The position numbers and the translations under genes were made by a program. A DNA stretch of 64,000 bases, taken from NCBI GenBank assembly GCA_009731375.1, contig BJOX01000044.1, positions 242,905 through 306,904 on the forward strand, written 5' to 3'. Under the pieces are notes generated by a model, which did no database searches, had not been told where the DNA came from, and was given only the letters and a program-made list of their open reading frames with translations. Source of the stretch: Paulinella micropora. Lineage: Eukaryota > Cercozoa > Imbricatea > Euglyphida. This document shows, piece by piece, positions 33,913-46,265 of this stretch. Each line of letters starts with the position of its first letter. Position 1 is the first letter of the stretch.

Positions 33913-33942
33913 TTACTGTAAATAATAATAATAATAATAATA
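33426..33942. repeat. (TTTC)n, poly(T), gap and (ACT)n/(AAT)n
   Basis: Poly(T) at 33468-33502 runs into a 10-N gap. 33811-33930 is ACT repeat and 33921-33942 is AAT repeat, directly before a SINE in minus orientation. Confidence 0.85.
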
Positions 33943-34209
33943 GTGCTTCTCTGTCAATGGCTGATGCATTTCTGCACATGCGCCTCCATCGTCTCACCGT
34001 GAGGGGAGTACGAAGAATTGACGATAAGCTCTAATGACACCCCCGCAAGGGCAGTTCCAACACTTCCAGACGGGCCGGTATGTTCAATGAAAATACTGGT
34101 CCCAGAAATAGACCGTATGTTCAATGAAAATACTGGTGGCACCGACGGGAATCGAACTGGCGACAGGGCCCAGATGGTAGAACTTGACCACTGGGCTATC
34201 ACGGTGTCC
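33943..34209 (-). mobile_element. tRNA-derived SINE, copy 3
   Basis: Minus-strand copy with the duplicated internal unit and an extra AGAAATAGACCG variant between the two. (AAT)n lies on both sides on the plus strand, meaning (ATT)n in SINE orientation. Confidence 0.85.
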
Positions 34210-34263
<54 letters not shown>

Positions 34264-34331
34264 GTAATAATAATAATAATAGCAATATTAATAATCATGA
34301 AAGTAATAATAATAATATAATGATAATAATA

Positions 34332-34596
34332 GTGCTTCTCTGTCAATGGCTGATGCATTTCTGCACATGCGCCTCCATCGTCTCACCCGTGAGGGGAGTA
34401 CGAAGAATTGACGATAAGCTCTAATGACACCCCCGCAAGGGCAGTTCCAACACTTCCAGACGGACCGGTATGTTCAATGAAAATACTGGTCCAGACGGAG
34501 CGGTATGTTCAATGAAAATACTGGTGGCACCGACGGGAATCGAACTGGCGACAGGGCCCAGATGGTAGAACTTGACCACTGGGCTATCACGGTGTC
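34332..34596 (-). mobile_element. tRNA-derived SINE, copy 4
   Basis: Minus-strand copy with the duplicated internal unit, again with (AAT)n on both sides on the plus strand (34206-34330 and 34597-34650). Confidence 0.85.
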
Positions 34597-34657
<61 letters not shown>

Positions 34658-34755
34658 GCAAGAAAAGCAGAATGAGGAAGAGGAGGAGGAGGAGGAGGAG
34701 GAGGAGGACGACAACAATAATAACTATAAGAAGGAAGAGGAATGTAAGAGGAATG

Positions 34756-34796
<41 letters not shown>

Positions 34797-34813
34797 CATC
34801 ATCATCATAATAA

Positions 34814-34851
<38 letters not shown>

Positions 34852-34880
34852 ATAGTAATAGTAGTAATAGTAGTAGTAGT

Positions 34881-34957
<77 letters not shown>

Positions 34958-35431
34958 GCAAGAAAAGGAGAATGAGGAAGAGGAGGAGGAGGAGGAGGAG
35001 GACGACAACAATAATAACTATAAGAAGGAAGAGGAATGTAAGAGGAGGAGGAGGAGGAGGAAGAAGAAGGAGAAGAAGAAGAAGAAGAAGAAGCAGAAGA
35101 AGAAGCAGAAGCAGCAGCAGCAGAAGAAGAAGAAGAAGAAGAAGAAGAAGAAGAAGAAGAAGAAGAAGAAGAAGAAGAAGAAGAAGAAGAAGAAGAAGAA
35201 GAAGAAGAAGAAGAAAAAAAAGAAGAAGAAGAAGGAGGAGGAGGAGGAGGAGGAGGAAAAAAAGAAAGAAAGAAAGCAAGACGAGCGAGGAGGAGGAGGA
35301 GGAGGAGGAGAAGAAGAAGAAGAAGAAGAAGAAGAAGAAGAAGAAGAAGAAGAAGAAGAAGAAGAAGAAGAAGAAGAAGAAGAAGAAGAAGAAGAAGAAG
35401 AAGAAGAAGAAGAAGAAGAAGAAGAAGAAGA
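34597..35431. repeat. (AAT)n, (AGG)n, (AGT)n and (AAG)n compound array with repeated cassette
   Basis: Two copies of a cassette AACACTTGCAAGAAAA..(AGG)n..GACGACAACAATAATAAC..AAGGAAGAGGAATGTAAG lie at 34650-34752 and 34950-35042. (AAG)n follows to the gap at 35432. The cassette matches 26296-26430 in inverse orientation. Confidence 0.85.
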
Positions 35432-35523
35432 NNNNNNNNNNNNNNNNNNNNNNNNNNNNNNNNNNNNNNNNNNNNNNNNNNNNNNNNNNNNNNNNNNNNN
35501 NNNNNNNNNNNNNNNNNNNNNNN

Positions 35524-35569
<46 letters not shown>
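35524..35569. repeat. Poly(G) run next to an assembly gap
   Basis: 46 consecutive G immediately after 92 N. This is probably a sequencing or assembly artefact. Confidence 0.8.
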
Positions 35570-35571
<2 letters not shown>

Positions 35572-36570
35572 GGAGAGAAAGAGAGAGAATGTATATTTAT
35601 CAATAATTAACTTACCTTTAAATGCATGTGTTCGTAATCACTGACCGTGCTTGTTGAAGGTTTGCTGGGGTTCATGGTAGACAAGTTTATTAGATGCGAA
35701 ATTGTGATATATATTTTTTGTACAAATGAAGGATATTTGCTCCCTATTTTTGATATTTAAGACATAAATTCTGCATTTACAGTGTTGCTTTAGTTGGCAG
35801 CAACATATATTATTGAACTAACATAATACATTTATTGAAAATGTGTTTTTAAGTGAAATCAGCAAGAACAGTTTTTTTATTTTTTTAAAAACGCATTTAT
35901 TCTACACTATTTTTTATTTTTTTTTCTTGAGTTTGATCAATAAATTCTGCATATACAGTGTCCTTGTAGTTAGGGCTAACATATACTATTGAACTTACAG
36001 AAAATATGTTGGATTTATGTTTTTCAGTGACAAGAAAAAAAGCAGTGTGAATATTTTTCTGATAAAAACACTTCTTGTAAGCTTTAGTGAACACATACAA
36101 CAAAATAAAATGCATGCAACTATTTAAAAAATTAACATGCATGTGAGGATAACAGATGCACAGTTGTGAAACACGCATGACTTGCGAAAACTGATCAAAT
36201 TTAGATTGGGAGGCAGCAGATATGTAGACAGTTATCATTTCCTTTTGCAAATTTCACAATCAAAACAATAATACCAAACGCACTACTTATACAAATACCA
36301 ACAAATAGTAGCAAGTGTGTGAAGGAGTGCAAAAACGGTGCCATGGCAAGAAAAGAAAAGGAGAAAAGGTGGAACAAAGCTCACAAAAGCGTCAACCCTT
36401 CCCAAAAAAAAATCGGAAAGGGAAATTGTCCACCAAATATGGTATCTGACTCGGAGTTTTTTGGGGTGAGTGGTGGGTGGAAAATGCACACTCTGAGGCA
36501 ATTTTGGTCACAGGACAAGCACACAAGTGACCACCTTTTCCGAGGTTAGTGGAAATTCAGACCTCGGAAG
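35570..36570. other. AT-rich spacer with a diverged tandem repeat
   Basis: 35757-35880 and 35935-36060 are diverged copies of one unit (TAAATTCTGCAT.TACAGTGT, ACATAT.CTATTGAACT). No gene is supported. Small frames at 36319-36549 show no family. Confidence 0.5.
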
Positions 36571-36578
36571 GTCAGGTA

Positions 36579-36580
36579 TA

Positions 36581-36613
<33 letters not shown>

Positions 36614-36615
36614 CT

Positions 36616-36679
<64 letters not shown>

Positions 36680-36690
36680 CATATCTATCT
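36579..36690. repeat. (CTAT)n microsatellite
   Basis: A CTAT tract before a family A copy. Confidence 0.95.
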
Positions 36691-37374
36691 TTCGTTCTCT
36701 GTTCATCGATGTTTCCGCGCCTTGGGTTTTTCCCATCCCCAATCCAAATCCCTTTGCTTCAAGCTATCCTCCTGCGTAGCTCGTTGCTCTTTTGCGATTT
36801 ATCGCTCCTGTGCAGTCAAAAATTGGACTAATCTTCCTCTAGTCCGTATTGGTGACTGCATTCCATCATAGCCGTCCAGTGTTGCATAGCCCGGGCTAGG
36901 TCCCTGCGGGGGTTTAGGCCTCATACAATGTCATCATTGTAGCTTGCGCAAGCTTACGGTGCTCAAAACACTTGGACTAACGGCTTGAACGGCTTCCTTT
37001 TCTTTCTCTTCTTCCTTGTCCTCCTCAAGACCCCACTCTCCATTTTGCCTTTTTCTTCAAACCCCTTGGAGAAGATTTTGCTCATGTCCACCCTTACGAA
37101 GATCCTTCGAGCCTCCTCGAAAAGAAGAGTCCAAAAGTGCACGTCCATCCGGACTATAAGTCACAACCCGGCATTGTCAACCCGGATTCCACCCACAGTG
37201 TTGACGCCGAGACATACTCTCATTTCGTCCAAGAAGTGCCCCGAAAGAACCAATCGAAAGAAGAAAGCACCTGATTTTGCCATCAACACCAAGCGTATGG
37301 AAAACCCCCGGACAAGAACTTTCAGCACCGGCCAAGCTGCACACCAACCACTGTCTCGCTGTGGTTAATGCCAT
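36691..37374 (+). mobile_element. Family A copy with endonuclease C-terminus, fused to a variant 3' part
   Basis: It starts TTCGTTCTCTGTTCATCG, in the endonuclease C-terminal codons also seen at 24019-24204, and runs through the stop and the 3' part to CTTGGACTAACGGCT at 36986. A variant TGAACGGCTTCC segment follows, then an inverted piece of family C (37300-37368). The arrangement is a mosaic of related repeats. Confidence 0.75.
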
Positions 37375-37690
37375 AGCCGTCCAGTGCTGCATAGCCCGGG
37401 CTAGGTCCCTTCGGGGGTTTAGGCCTTATACAATGTCATCATTGTAGCTTGCGCAAGCTTACGGTGCTCAAAACACTTGGACTAACGGCTTCCTTTTCTT
37501 TCTCTTCTTCCTTATCCTCCCACTCTCCATTCCTAGATTGCCTTTTTCTTCAACGTCCTTCCTCCTCTTCTTTTTCCAGAACACAGTCTACCCGTGATTC
37601 CCATCCCGGACACATGCACAGTACACAAATTATTGTTTGATGTGAAACTGCGTTCCTTTGCAAGGACTACATTCCTTTGCGACATCTCAT
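37375..37690 (+). repeat. Family A, 5'-truncated copy
   Basis: From TAGCCGTCCAGTGC to GACATCTCAT, followed by a very short CTATCTATCT tract and then family B. Confidence 0.85.
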
Positions 37691-37700
37691 CTATCTATCT

Positions 37701-37930
37701 CTCCATGCTTACGGGGCCCTCTGTGATGGAGGTGGGAGCTCGTTCTGCAAGGGGCGCTTATGGAACGAGCCCTGGCCCCGCCTGGTACTAGGGAGCTTTG
37801 GTATCGCCTGTATCAGTCCCTTCCGTGCAAACATCACGGCTTAGCTGGGCATCGGGTTAATACTTTACCCACAGACTTCCTTGGTTGACGAAATCAGAAG
37901 CTCCTTTTTTCTGACATTAGTCGATATCTC

Positions 37931-37931
<1 letters not shown>
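37701..37931 (+). repeat. Family B, copy 1
   Basis: It runs from CTCCATGCTTACGG to CGATATCTCAT, followed by (CTAT)n. It encodes MEVGARSARGAYGT in one frame, similar to the EVGARG block that ends RLE endonucleases, so family B is probably the 3' end of a related element. Confidence 0.65.
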
Positions 37932-37976
<45 letters not shown>

Positions 37977-38021
37977 TTATCTGTCTGTCTGTCTGTCTGT
38001 CTGTCTGCCTGCCTGCCTGCG

Positions 38022-38052
<31 letters not shown>

Positions 38053-38192
38053 TTATCTGTCTATCTATCTATCTGTCTATCTATCTATCTATATAGATAT
38101 CTATCTATCTAGATATCTATCTATCTACCTACCTATCTACCTACCTACCTACCTACCTAACTACCTACCTACCTACCTACCTACCTACCTAC

Positions 38193-38251
<59 letters not shown>

Positions 38252-38338
38252 CTATCTATCTATCTCCATCTCATCTCTCTCATCTCTGTCATCTCTCTCA
38301 TCTCTCCATCTCTCTCTCATATCTCTCTCTCTCATCTC

Positions 38339-38386
<48 letters not shown>

Positions 38387-38400
38387 TCTCTCTCTCTCTC

Positions 38401-38440
<40 letters not shown>

Positions 38441-38470
38441 CTCTCTCTATATATATATATTATATATATA
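37932..38470. repeat. (CTAT)n, (CTGT)n, (CTAC)n, (CT)n and (AT)n arrays
   Basis: Tetranucleotide array with CTGT, CTGC and CTAC sub-arrays, then CT dinucleotide with TCATCT variants, (CA)n and (TA)n. Confidence 0.95.
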
Positions 38471-38547
38471 TATTATATAATAGCACAACATACAACTTTC
38501 CTCTCCTCTGAAATGAAATGTTTTTTTTTTTTCTCTTTCTCTTCACA

Positions 38548-38920
38548 TCTCACCAGAGCCTGTTCTTCTGGTGTGCTTAGGATTATCGTCTCTACAAAGG
38601 AGAGTACTAAGGAGGTTTGTTTTCCCATTGAACATCTGCTACGAAGAGCAAGCAACGACAATTGACCACATCACAACATCATGGATATGGTGGAAAGCAC
38701 CACATCTAAAGACAGGCACACACGTACTCAAAAGAGGCGATTGCGTGGGAAACGAGCCCAAGAGAAGAAAAACCAACCATCTTCCTCCTCCTCTTCCTCT
38801 TCCTCCTCGTCCTCCTCTTCCTTCTCCTCCTCCTCCTCCTTCTCCTTCTCCTCCTCCTCCTTTTCCTCCTCCTCCTCCTCCTCCTCCTCCTCCTCTTTCT
38901 CCTTGCAATACCAAGGCCGA
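38548..38920 (+). CDS. Possible exon with basic N-terminus and polyserine
   Basis: A pyrimidine tract ends in CTCACCAG at about 38555, an acceptor-like site. Downstream frames of normal composition are short. One starts at ATG 38681 ([20 protein letters not shown]) and runs into polyserine. The pattern, a basic stretch followed by polyserine, resembles the protein at 30291. I recognise no domain, and the segment may be non-coding. Confidence 0.25.
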
Positions 38921-38937
38921 CATTTCACAGAGGTCAA

Positions 38938-38942
38938 GATCG

Positions 38943-39008
<66 letters not shown>

Positions 39009-39132
39009 TCTCTCTCCCTCCCTCTCTCTCTCTCTCTCTCTCTTCTCTTTTCTTCTCTCTCTCTCTCTCCCTATACATACATATATATATATACATGCAT
39101 CTATCTATCTATATATCTACCTACCTACCTAC

Positions 39133-39171
<39 letters not shown>

Positions 39172-39217
39172 ACCTACCTACCTACCTACCTATCTACCTA
39201 TCTATCTATCTATCTAC

Positions 39218-39257
<40 letters not shown>

Positions 39258-39283
39258 ATATACATACCTATCTATCTACATAC

Positions 39284-39315
<32 letters not shown>

Positions 39316-39392
39316 TTATCTATCTATCCATCTATCCATCTATCTATCCATCTATCCATCTATCTATCTATCTATCTATCTTCTATCTATCC

Positions 39393-39423
<31 letters not shown>

Positions 39424-39436
39424 CATCAATCCATCC

Positions 39437-39472
<36 letters not shown>

Positions 39473-39488
39473 GTCTATCTATCTATTT
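38938..39488. repeat. (CT)n and (CTAT)n/(CTAC)n arrays
   Basis: CT dinucleotide to 39070, then CTAT with CTAC and CCAT sub-arrays up to a short family A fragment. Confidence 0.95.
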
Positions 39489-39547
39489 AATAATTTGTGT
39501 GAAACTGCGTTCCTTTGCAAGGACTACATTCCTTTGCGACATCTCAT
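39489..39547 (+). repeat. Family A, shortest copy (59 bp)
   Basis: Only the last 59 bases of the family (from AATAATTTGTGTGAAACTGC, lacking 4 internal bases) ending GACATCTCAT, between CTAT tracts on both sides. Confidence 0.8.
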
Positions 39548-39596
<49 letters not shown>

Positions 39597-39617
39597 CATC
39601 TATCTATCCATCCATCC

Positions 39618-39675
<58 letters not shown>

Positions 39676-39717
39676 ATATCTATATATATATACATACCTA
39701 CCTATCTACATACCTAC

Positions 39718-39774
<57 letters not shown>
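39548..39774. repeat. (CTAT)n microsatellite
   Basis: CTAT tract with CCAT and CTAC variants between family A and family B copies. Confidence 0.95.
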
Positions 39775-39777
<3 letters not shown>

Positions 39778-39911
39778 TGGTATCGCCTGTATCAGTCCCT
39801 TCCGTGCAAACATCACGGCTTAGCTGGGCATCGGGTCAATACTTTATTCACAGACTTCCTTGGTTGACGAAATCAGAAGCTCCTTTTTTCTGACATTAGT
39901 CGATATCTCAT
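39775..39911 (+). repeat. Family B, 5'-truncated copy
   Basis: It starts TTTTGGTATCGCCTG straight out of (CTAT)n and ends CGATATCTCAT before (CTAT)n. Confidence 0.8.
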
Positions 39912-40527
<616 letters not shown>

Positions 40528-40528
<1 letters not shown>

Positions 40529-40973
40529 CTGGAGACGGTCTCTGCCACTGGCAACTCAGCCTGGGGTTCAGATCTAACTATCTCCTACAATGACGATTTT
40601 GTGTCCGCCGTTAATCGTGCGCAGCGCAAGGGCTAAACAGGCAACCAACTCCTGACCATGGCTGATGAAGTCGGGGCGTGATGCAAAGGGTTGATGAAGT
40701 CGGGGTTGTAGAAGGTAACTCACAACGAGCGTGAACTCCTGAAACCTCGACTTGCTCATGGCATCATCTCCTTAGGGCACACGCTCCTGGGGAGTGTTCT
40801 AGTGTTGTCCCGTATAGTTCAAAAGGGCTCGGCTATCTTTCGGCTTGAACTGGGCACAGACACCAACCACAGCGAGACAGTGGTTGGTGTGCAGCTTGGC
40901 CGGTGCTGAAAGTTCTTGTCCGGGGGTAGTATAGGAGGCAATGGCTTTTCAAGCTAAGCCACGCCCATAGATT
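40528..40973 (-). repeat. Family C, copy 2
   Basis: Inverse of 18301-18756 with few differences. It starts against (CTAT)n and runs into an N gap at 40974. Confidence 0.8.
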
Positions 40974-41004
40974 NNNNNNNNNNNNNNNNNNNNNNNNNNN
41001 NNNC

Positions 41005-41056
<52 letters not shown>

Positions 41057-41057
<1 letters not shown>

Positions 41058-41376
41058 CATAGCCGTCCAGTGTTGCATAGCCCGGGCTAGGTCCCTGCGG
41101 GGGTTTAGGCCTCATACAATGTCATCATTGTAGCTTGCGCAAGCTTACGGTGCTCAAAACACTTGGACTAACGGCTTCCTTTTCTTTCTCTTCTTCCTTA
41201 TCCTCCCACTCTCCATTCCTAGATTGCCTTTTTCTTCAACGTCCTTCCTCCTCTTCTTTTTCCAGAACACAGTCTACCCGTGATTCCCATCCCGGACACA
41301 TGCACAGTACACAAATTATTGTTTGATGTGAAACTGCGTTCCTTTGCAAGGACTACATTCCTTTGCGACATCTCAT
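41057..41376 (+). repeat. Family A, 5'-truncated copy
   Basis: From CATAGCCGTCCAGTG directly after (CTAT)n to GACATCTCAT, then CTAT-type repeat. Confidence 0.85.
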
Positions 41377-41498
41377 ATCTATATCTATCTAGCTATCTAT
41401 CTATCTATCTATCTATCCATCTATCTATCTATCTATCTATCTATCTGTATATCTATATATCTATCTATCTATATATACATATCTATCTACATACCTAC

Positions 41499-41555
<57 letters not shown>

Positions 41556-41592
41556 CATCTATCCATCTATCCATCTATCTATTCATCTATCC

Positions 41593-41637
<45 letters not shown>

Positions 41638-41647
41638 CTATCTATCT

Positions 41648-41701
<54 letters not shown>

Positions 41702-41722
41702 CATCAATCCATCAATCCATCC

Positions 41723-41782
<60 letters not shown>

Positions 41783-41850
41783 GTCTGTCTCTCTGTCTGT
41801 CTATCTATCTATCTATCTATCTATCCATCTATCTATCTATCCATCCATCC

Positions 41851-41881
<31 letters not shown>

Positions 41882-41906
41882 CATCTATCCATCTATCTAT
41901 CCTTCC

Positions 41907-41938
<32 letters not shown>

Positions 41939-42021
41939 CTATCTATCTATCTATCTATCTATCCATCCATCTATCCATCTATCTATCCATCCATCTATCT
42001 ATCTATCTATCTATCTATCTA

Positions 42022-42083
<62 letters not shown>
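41377..42083. repeat. (CTAT)n/(CCAT)n array, about 0.7 kb
   Basis: CTAT array with CCAT islands similar in pattern to 39912-40527. Confidence 0.95.
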
Positions 42084-42315
42084 GCTTACGGTGCTCAAAA
42101 CACTTGGACTAACGGCTTCCTTTTCTTTCTCTTCTTCCTTATCCTCCCACTCTCCATTCCTAGATTGCCTTTTTCTTCAACGTCCTTCCTCCTCTTCTTT
42201 TTCCAGAACACAGTCTACCCGTGATTCCCATCCCGGACACATGCACAGTACACAAATTATTGTTTGATGTGAAACTGCGTTCCTTTGCAAGGACTACATT
42301 CCTTTGCGACATCTC

Positions 42316-42317
<2 letters not shown>
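42084..42317 (+). repeat. Family A, 5'-truncated copy
   Basis: From GCTTACGGTGCTC, directly after (CTAT)n, to GACATCTCAT, then (CTAT)n. Confidence 0.85.
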
Positions 42318-42373
<56 letters not shown>

Positions 42374-42400
42374 TTATCTGTCTATCTGTCTATCTATCTA

Positions 42401-42432
<32 letters not shown>

Positions 42433-42506
42433 TTATCTATCTATCTTTTTATCTATCTATTTTTTTATCTATCTATCTATCTATCTTTTATCTATCTATC
42501 TATCTT

Positions 42507-42547
<41 letters not shown>

Positions 42548-42563
42548 TTATCTATCTATCTTT

Positions 42564-42621
<58 letters not shown>

Positions 42622-42649
42622 GTCCATCTATCTATCTATCCATCTATCC

Positions 42650-42692
<43 letters not shown>

Positions 42693-42717
42693 CATCTATC
42701 CATCTATCTATCCATCC

Positions 42718-42753
<36 letters not shown>

Positions 42754-42778
42754 CTATCTATCTATCTATCTATCTATC
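42318..42778. repeat. (CTAT)n array with TTTTTAT islands
   Basis: CTAT array with repeated CTTTTTATCTAT interruptions between 42428 and 42560. Confidence 0.95.
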
Positions 42779-43116
42779 TTTTTTCTGACATTAGTCGATA
42801 TCTCATCAGTTGATCTCATCACATACTCCACGGAGTGAACCAAGGCCATTTGAGGTGTCACTGACCCTCCCTTGGGCTTGGTTTTTTTTGAAATGGGTGC
42901 CATCTGTCGACAGACAGAGAATTAGGGGATGGTGTGGGTGTGCTGGGCCCGTGGTGGGTTGCCTGTGCCTAGCCATACGCCTATAAGTCACATGCCGAAA
43001 TAGCGACGGGAAGCACAATCCTGTTCCCTCAGGGTGCCCTTTCTCGCTTGTTGAGCCCAGAATAAAACCCACAGTGCTCTGTCGGTTTATACTAGACTGT
43101 CGAACAGTCTCGAAAC
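42779..43116. other. Family B tail fragment and adjoining unique sequence
   Basis: 42779-42806 is the last part of family B (TTCTGACATTAGTCGATATCTCAT, split here as TTCTGACATTAG and CGATATCTCAT) not followed by CTAT. The following 310 bp show no gene and may be the upstream part of the next family B copy. Confidence 0.5.
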
Positions 43117-43347
43117 TCCATCTGCTTACTGGGTCCTCTGTAATGGAGGTGGGAGCTCGTTCTGCAAGGGGCGCTTATGGAACGAGCCCTGGCCCCGCCT
43201 GGTACTAGGGAGCTTTGGTATCGCCTGTATCAGTCCCTTCCGTGCAAACATCACGGCTTAGCTGGGCATCGGGTTAATACTTTACCCACAGACTTCCTTG
43301 GTTGACGAAATCAGAAGCTCCTTTTTTCTGACATTAGTCGATATCTC

Positions 43348-43349
<2 letters not shown>
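43117..43349 (+). repeat. Family B, copy 3
   Basis: From CTCCATCTGCTTACTGG to CGATATCTCAT, followed by (CTAT)n then (CT)n and (CA)n to 43422. Confidence 0.8.
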
Positions 43350-43422
<73 letters not shown>

Positions 43423-43473
43423 TCACTCTCGCCATTCTCACGTATTTTCTTACGTTATCAGGAAACTTCTTTT

Positions 43474-44637
43474 ATGTCCAAGCCTCGGACTCGGAGCTCG
43501 AAGTCTGTGAAGCTAGATACGCAGCCTGCGCCCAAAACGCACTGCAAGCGAGAAGAGCTAGAAAGTCTGGAGTCCAAGAGCAGTGGGAATGCATGGCTGC
43601 TCGCAATACCCGTTGACTTATGGTGCTGCATCCGGGGCTACATTGGGTGGATGAAGCTGGTCGCGCTCGCGCGTGTCTGCAAGCGGCTGGCAGCCCTTGT
43701 CAAAGATCCAGAGCTCTGGAAAGGCTTAGCAGAGCCAGTGCTTGACTTGAGAAAGTTCAAAAATAGCGAGCCGCTGGTTGCATGGAGCAAAGTATGGAGG
43801 GAGAGCAAAGTCTCCTTTCACAAGGTTCTGATGGCTGAGGAGACTACGGACTCTGTCCTCAAACAGCTTAATGGAATTGGTGTTCAGCAACTGAATCTCG
43901 CTCGTTGCCGGAAAGTCACGTGCGCGGGGCTAGCTCACTTGTCTACGCTGCCCCTCCAACACCTCGATCTCAGCGTGCAAGTCACGGACGCGGGGCTGGC
44001 TCACTTGTCTGCGCTGCCACTCCAACACCTCGATCTCTCTGATTGCATGCAAGTCACGGACGTGGGGCTGGCTCACTTGTCTGCGCTGCCACTCCAATAC
44101 ATCGATCTCACTGGTTGCAAGCAAGTCACGGACGCGGGGCTGGCTTACTTGTCTGCGCTGCCCCTCCAACACCTCTCTCTCCATTGGTGCAATCAAGTCA
44201 CGGACGCGGGGCTGGCTCACTTGTCTACGCTGCCACTCCAACACCTCGATCTCTCTTGGTGCCGGCAAGTCACGGACGCGGGGCTGGCTCACTTGTCTAC
44301 GCTGCCCCTCCAACACCTCGATCTCATTAGGTGCATGCAAGTCACGGACGCGGGGCTGGCTCACTTGTCTGCGCTGCCCCTCCAACACCTCATTCTCGAT
44401 GGTTGCACGCAAGTCACGGACGCGGGGCTGGCTCACTTGTCTGCGCTGCCCCTCCAACACCTCGATCTCTCTTGGTGCCGGCAAGTCACGGACGCGGGGC
44501 TGGCTCACTTGTCTGAGTTGCCCCTCCAAGACCTCAATCTCAATGGTTGCGGGCACACGAACGCGGGGCTGGCTCACTTGTCTGCGGATGCTCGCTTATC
44601 TGCGCAGGTCTACTTCTTTCTTTTGAGCATTGAATAG
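43474..44637 (+). CDS. F-box-like protein with leucine-rich repeats
   Basis: 387 residues from ATG 43474. The N-terminal 40 residues are basic. Residues about 41-86 (WLLAIPVDLWCCIRGYIGWM, VCKRLAALVKDPELWKGL) fit an F-box, which binds Skp1 in SCF ubiquitin ligases. About nine to ten LRRs of 24-25 residues start near residue 138, each close to QVTDAGLAHLSALPLQHLDL plus xxC, the cysteine-containing type usual in F-box/LRR substrate receptors. The 75-bp DNA units are almost identical, pointing to recent expansion or homogenisation. The last unit is degenerate and the protein ends VYFFLLSIE. A further, broken LRR unit lies after the stop at 44637-44730. The long antisense frame is a shadow. The likely role is substrate recognition for ubiquitination, by family inference. 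Confidence 0.75.
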   Translation: MSKPRTRSSKSVKLDTQPAPKTHCKREELESLESKSSGNAWLLAIPVDLWCCIRGYIGWMKLVALARVCKRLAALVKDPELWKGLAEPVLDLRKFKNSEPLVAWSKVWRESKVSFHKVLMAEETTDSVLKQLNGIGVQQLNLARCRKVTCAGLAHLSTLPLQHLDLSVQVTDAGLAHLSALPLQHLDLSDCMQVTDVGLAHLSALPLQYIDLTGCKQVTDAGLAYLSALPLQHLSLHWCNQVTDAGLAHLSTLPLQHLDLSWCRQVTDAGLAHLSTLPLQHLDLIRCMQVTDAGLAHLSALPLQHLILDGCTQVTDAGLAHLSALPLQHLDLSWCRQVTDAGLAHLSELPLQDLNLNGCGHTNAGLAHLSADARLSAQVYFFLLSIE

Positions 44638-44730
44638 TTGCGAGCAGGTGCCATGGACGCTGGGCTGGCTTACGTGTCTGCGCTGGCCGTCTAACACCTC
44701 GGTCTCACTGGTTGCGAGCAAGTTACCGTA
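44637..44730 (+). pseudogene. Decayed LRR unit downstream of the F-box/LRR stop
   Basis: In another frame the sequence reads AMDAGLAYVSALAV, a stop, then HLGLTGCEQVT, clearly one more unit of the same LRR. The array therefore once extended at least one unit further and was cut by a frameshift and a stop. Confidence 0.75.
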
Positions 44731-46078
44731 CCGACACATCTAAATAGACGGCGCATGACACCATTATGTTTGCCTATCTCGCCTTCCCTTTCATTCCTGT
44801 AAAAGGCAACAGTCGCAACTGTTCCGAGGCTTCATTGATTTAAGTCATTCAGCCGAAGAAAAGCAAGTTCAAGCAAACTCGCAGACTGACACAACCGGGA
44901 TTGTATTACTCGGGCAGTGAGCCACATTTGTTACCTTAAACTGCTTTTTTTTTTTTTTTTTTTTTTTTTTTTTCTCGCTCAGTTCGAGTCACCTCTTAAT
45001 TAACTCTTCCATTCTATCTCTTCTGCTTCTCACTCAGCTCTATTAGTGGCAAGTATTTTATTAAAACAGTGCTTGCGTAAAAAAATGAAAACATCAAATT
45101 ATTACATTACCGGTTAGTACTGAATCTGTTGCGTAGTACCGGTACAGCATGATTTTACGATTGGCCTAGTACTCAGAATGTTTTTCAGGTGACTACTATT
45201 GACAGTATTAATATTAGTCATATTAATAAATACAATAAATTTTTGACCTCAGCAGCAGCCCTGACTGATGAACTTCAGTTAAAGCTGAGTTCTCAGCGCC
45301 ACGGCCCGCCACTCACCTGCAGTTCTTATTAGTACGTTTCAATGGCGTCTCAGAGTCATACTTAGGCTATGATGGTCAGTCAGATCACTGGTCTGACGGT
45401 TACTAGTGACGGTTACTACTGCTGCTCCTGGCAGTGAGTCGACTCGGGCGGGGCCGAGGCTGGACTTTATTTTTCCACTCCTGTATGTTCACTGCACTAG
45501 TGATTTTTTCGCGATGCTGACTCGCGAGTGAATCCGGGCCAGGCACCGTCACCCTGGTCATCATTATATTATTGTAGTGGCAATATTCGTTGATTGGTGG
45601 GGGGTTAAATGTAATCAGTATTCGTGGACCGATAAGTTCTAATGGTTAGTTAGCACTTATCTGCGCCCAGGTGTTGGCTCCGAGCGAACTACCGTCACAA
45701 TTTCTTTGCGAGCAGTACGTGGCTTAACCCCCAACTGATAGAGAACCGAATCAGGAGACCGGAACCTTCATGAAAGGGAAAGCATATGGCCGAGTGCGTG
45801 GCCGAACACATGAGAACAGCCTTCTGTATGAAAAGGTAGTTTCATAACAGTCGGGGTGGAAGATTCCTCCTGGATTTCGACGTGTGATTTCGTTAGTTAA
45901 TTTTGCGTTGGTACGTTAGTTGCATGTTGGATTTGCGCGTGTTGTCGCGATGGTCATTTCGTTGGTGCGTCGTTGGTCAAGCCTGTTGGATTTACGCGTG
46001 TTGTCGCGGTGGTCGTTTCGTTGGTGCGTCGTCGGGCGGGCCTGTTTAATATGACGTTTGTTTTATCCATGTATATTC

Positions 46079-46116
<38 letters not shown>

Positions 46117-46200
46117 TTTGCAACAGTGGTGGTGGTGGTGAGGATCAGTTATGTATTACCCGACGGTAAAATATCAACTTCCATTTACATCACATCCTCT
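44731..46200. other. Spacer with poly(T) tracts and a 59-bp tandem pair
   Basis: No gene is supported. Poly(T) lies at 44946-44973 and 46081-46113. 45926-46043 is a tandem pair of a 59-bp unit (GTTGGATTTGCGCGTGTTG.., GGTGCGTCGT..). No other feature is seen. Confidence 0.6.
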
Positions 46201-46219
46201 ATGTATGTATATATATATG

Positions 46220-46264
<45 letters not shown>

Positions 46265-46265
<1 letters not shown>

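Noticed and set aside
38639-38923. Gly-rich antisense frame
   Set aside because: Translation of the antisense of a TCC array.
43930-44577. Antisense 215-codon repeated frame
   Set aside because: Shadow of the 75-bp LRR units of the F-box/LRR gene; a periodic array without stops opens several frames.
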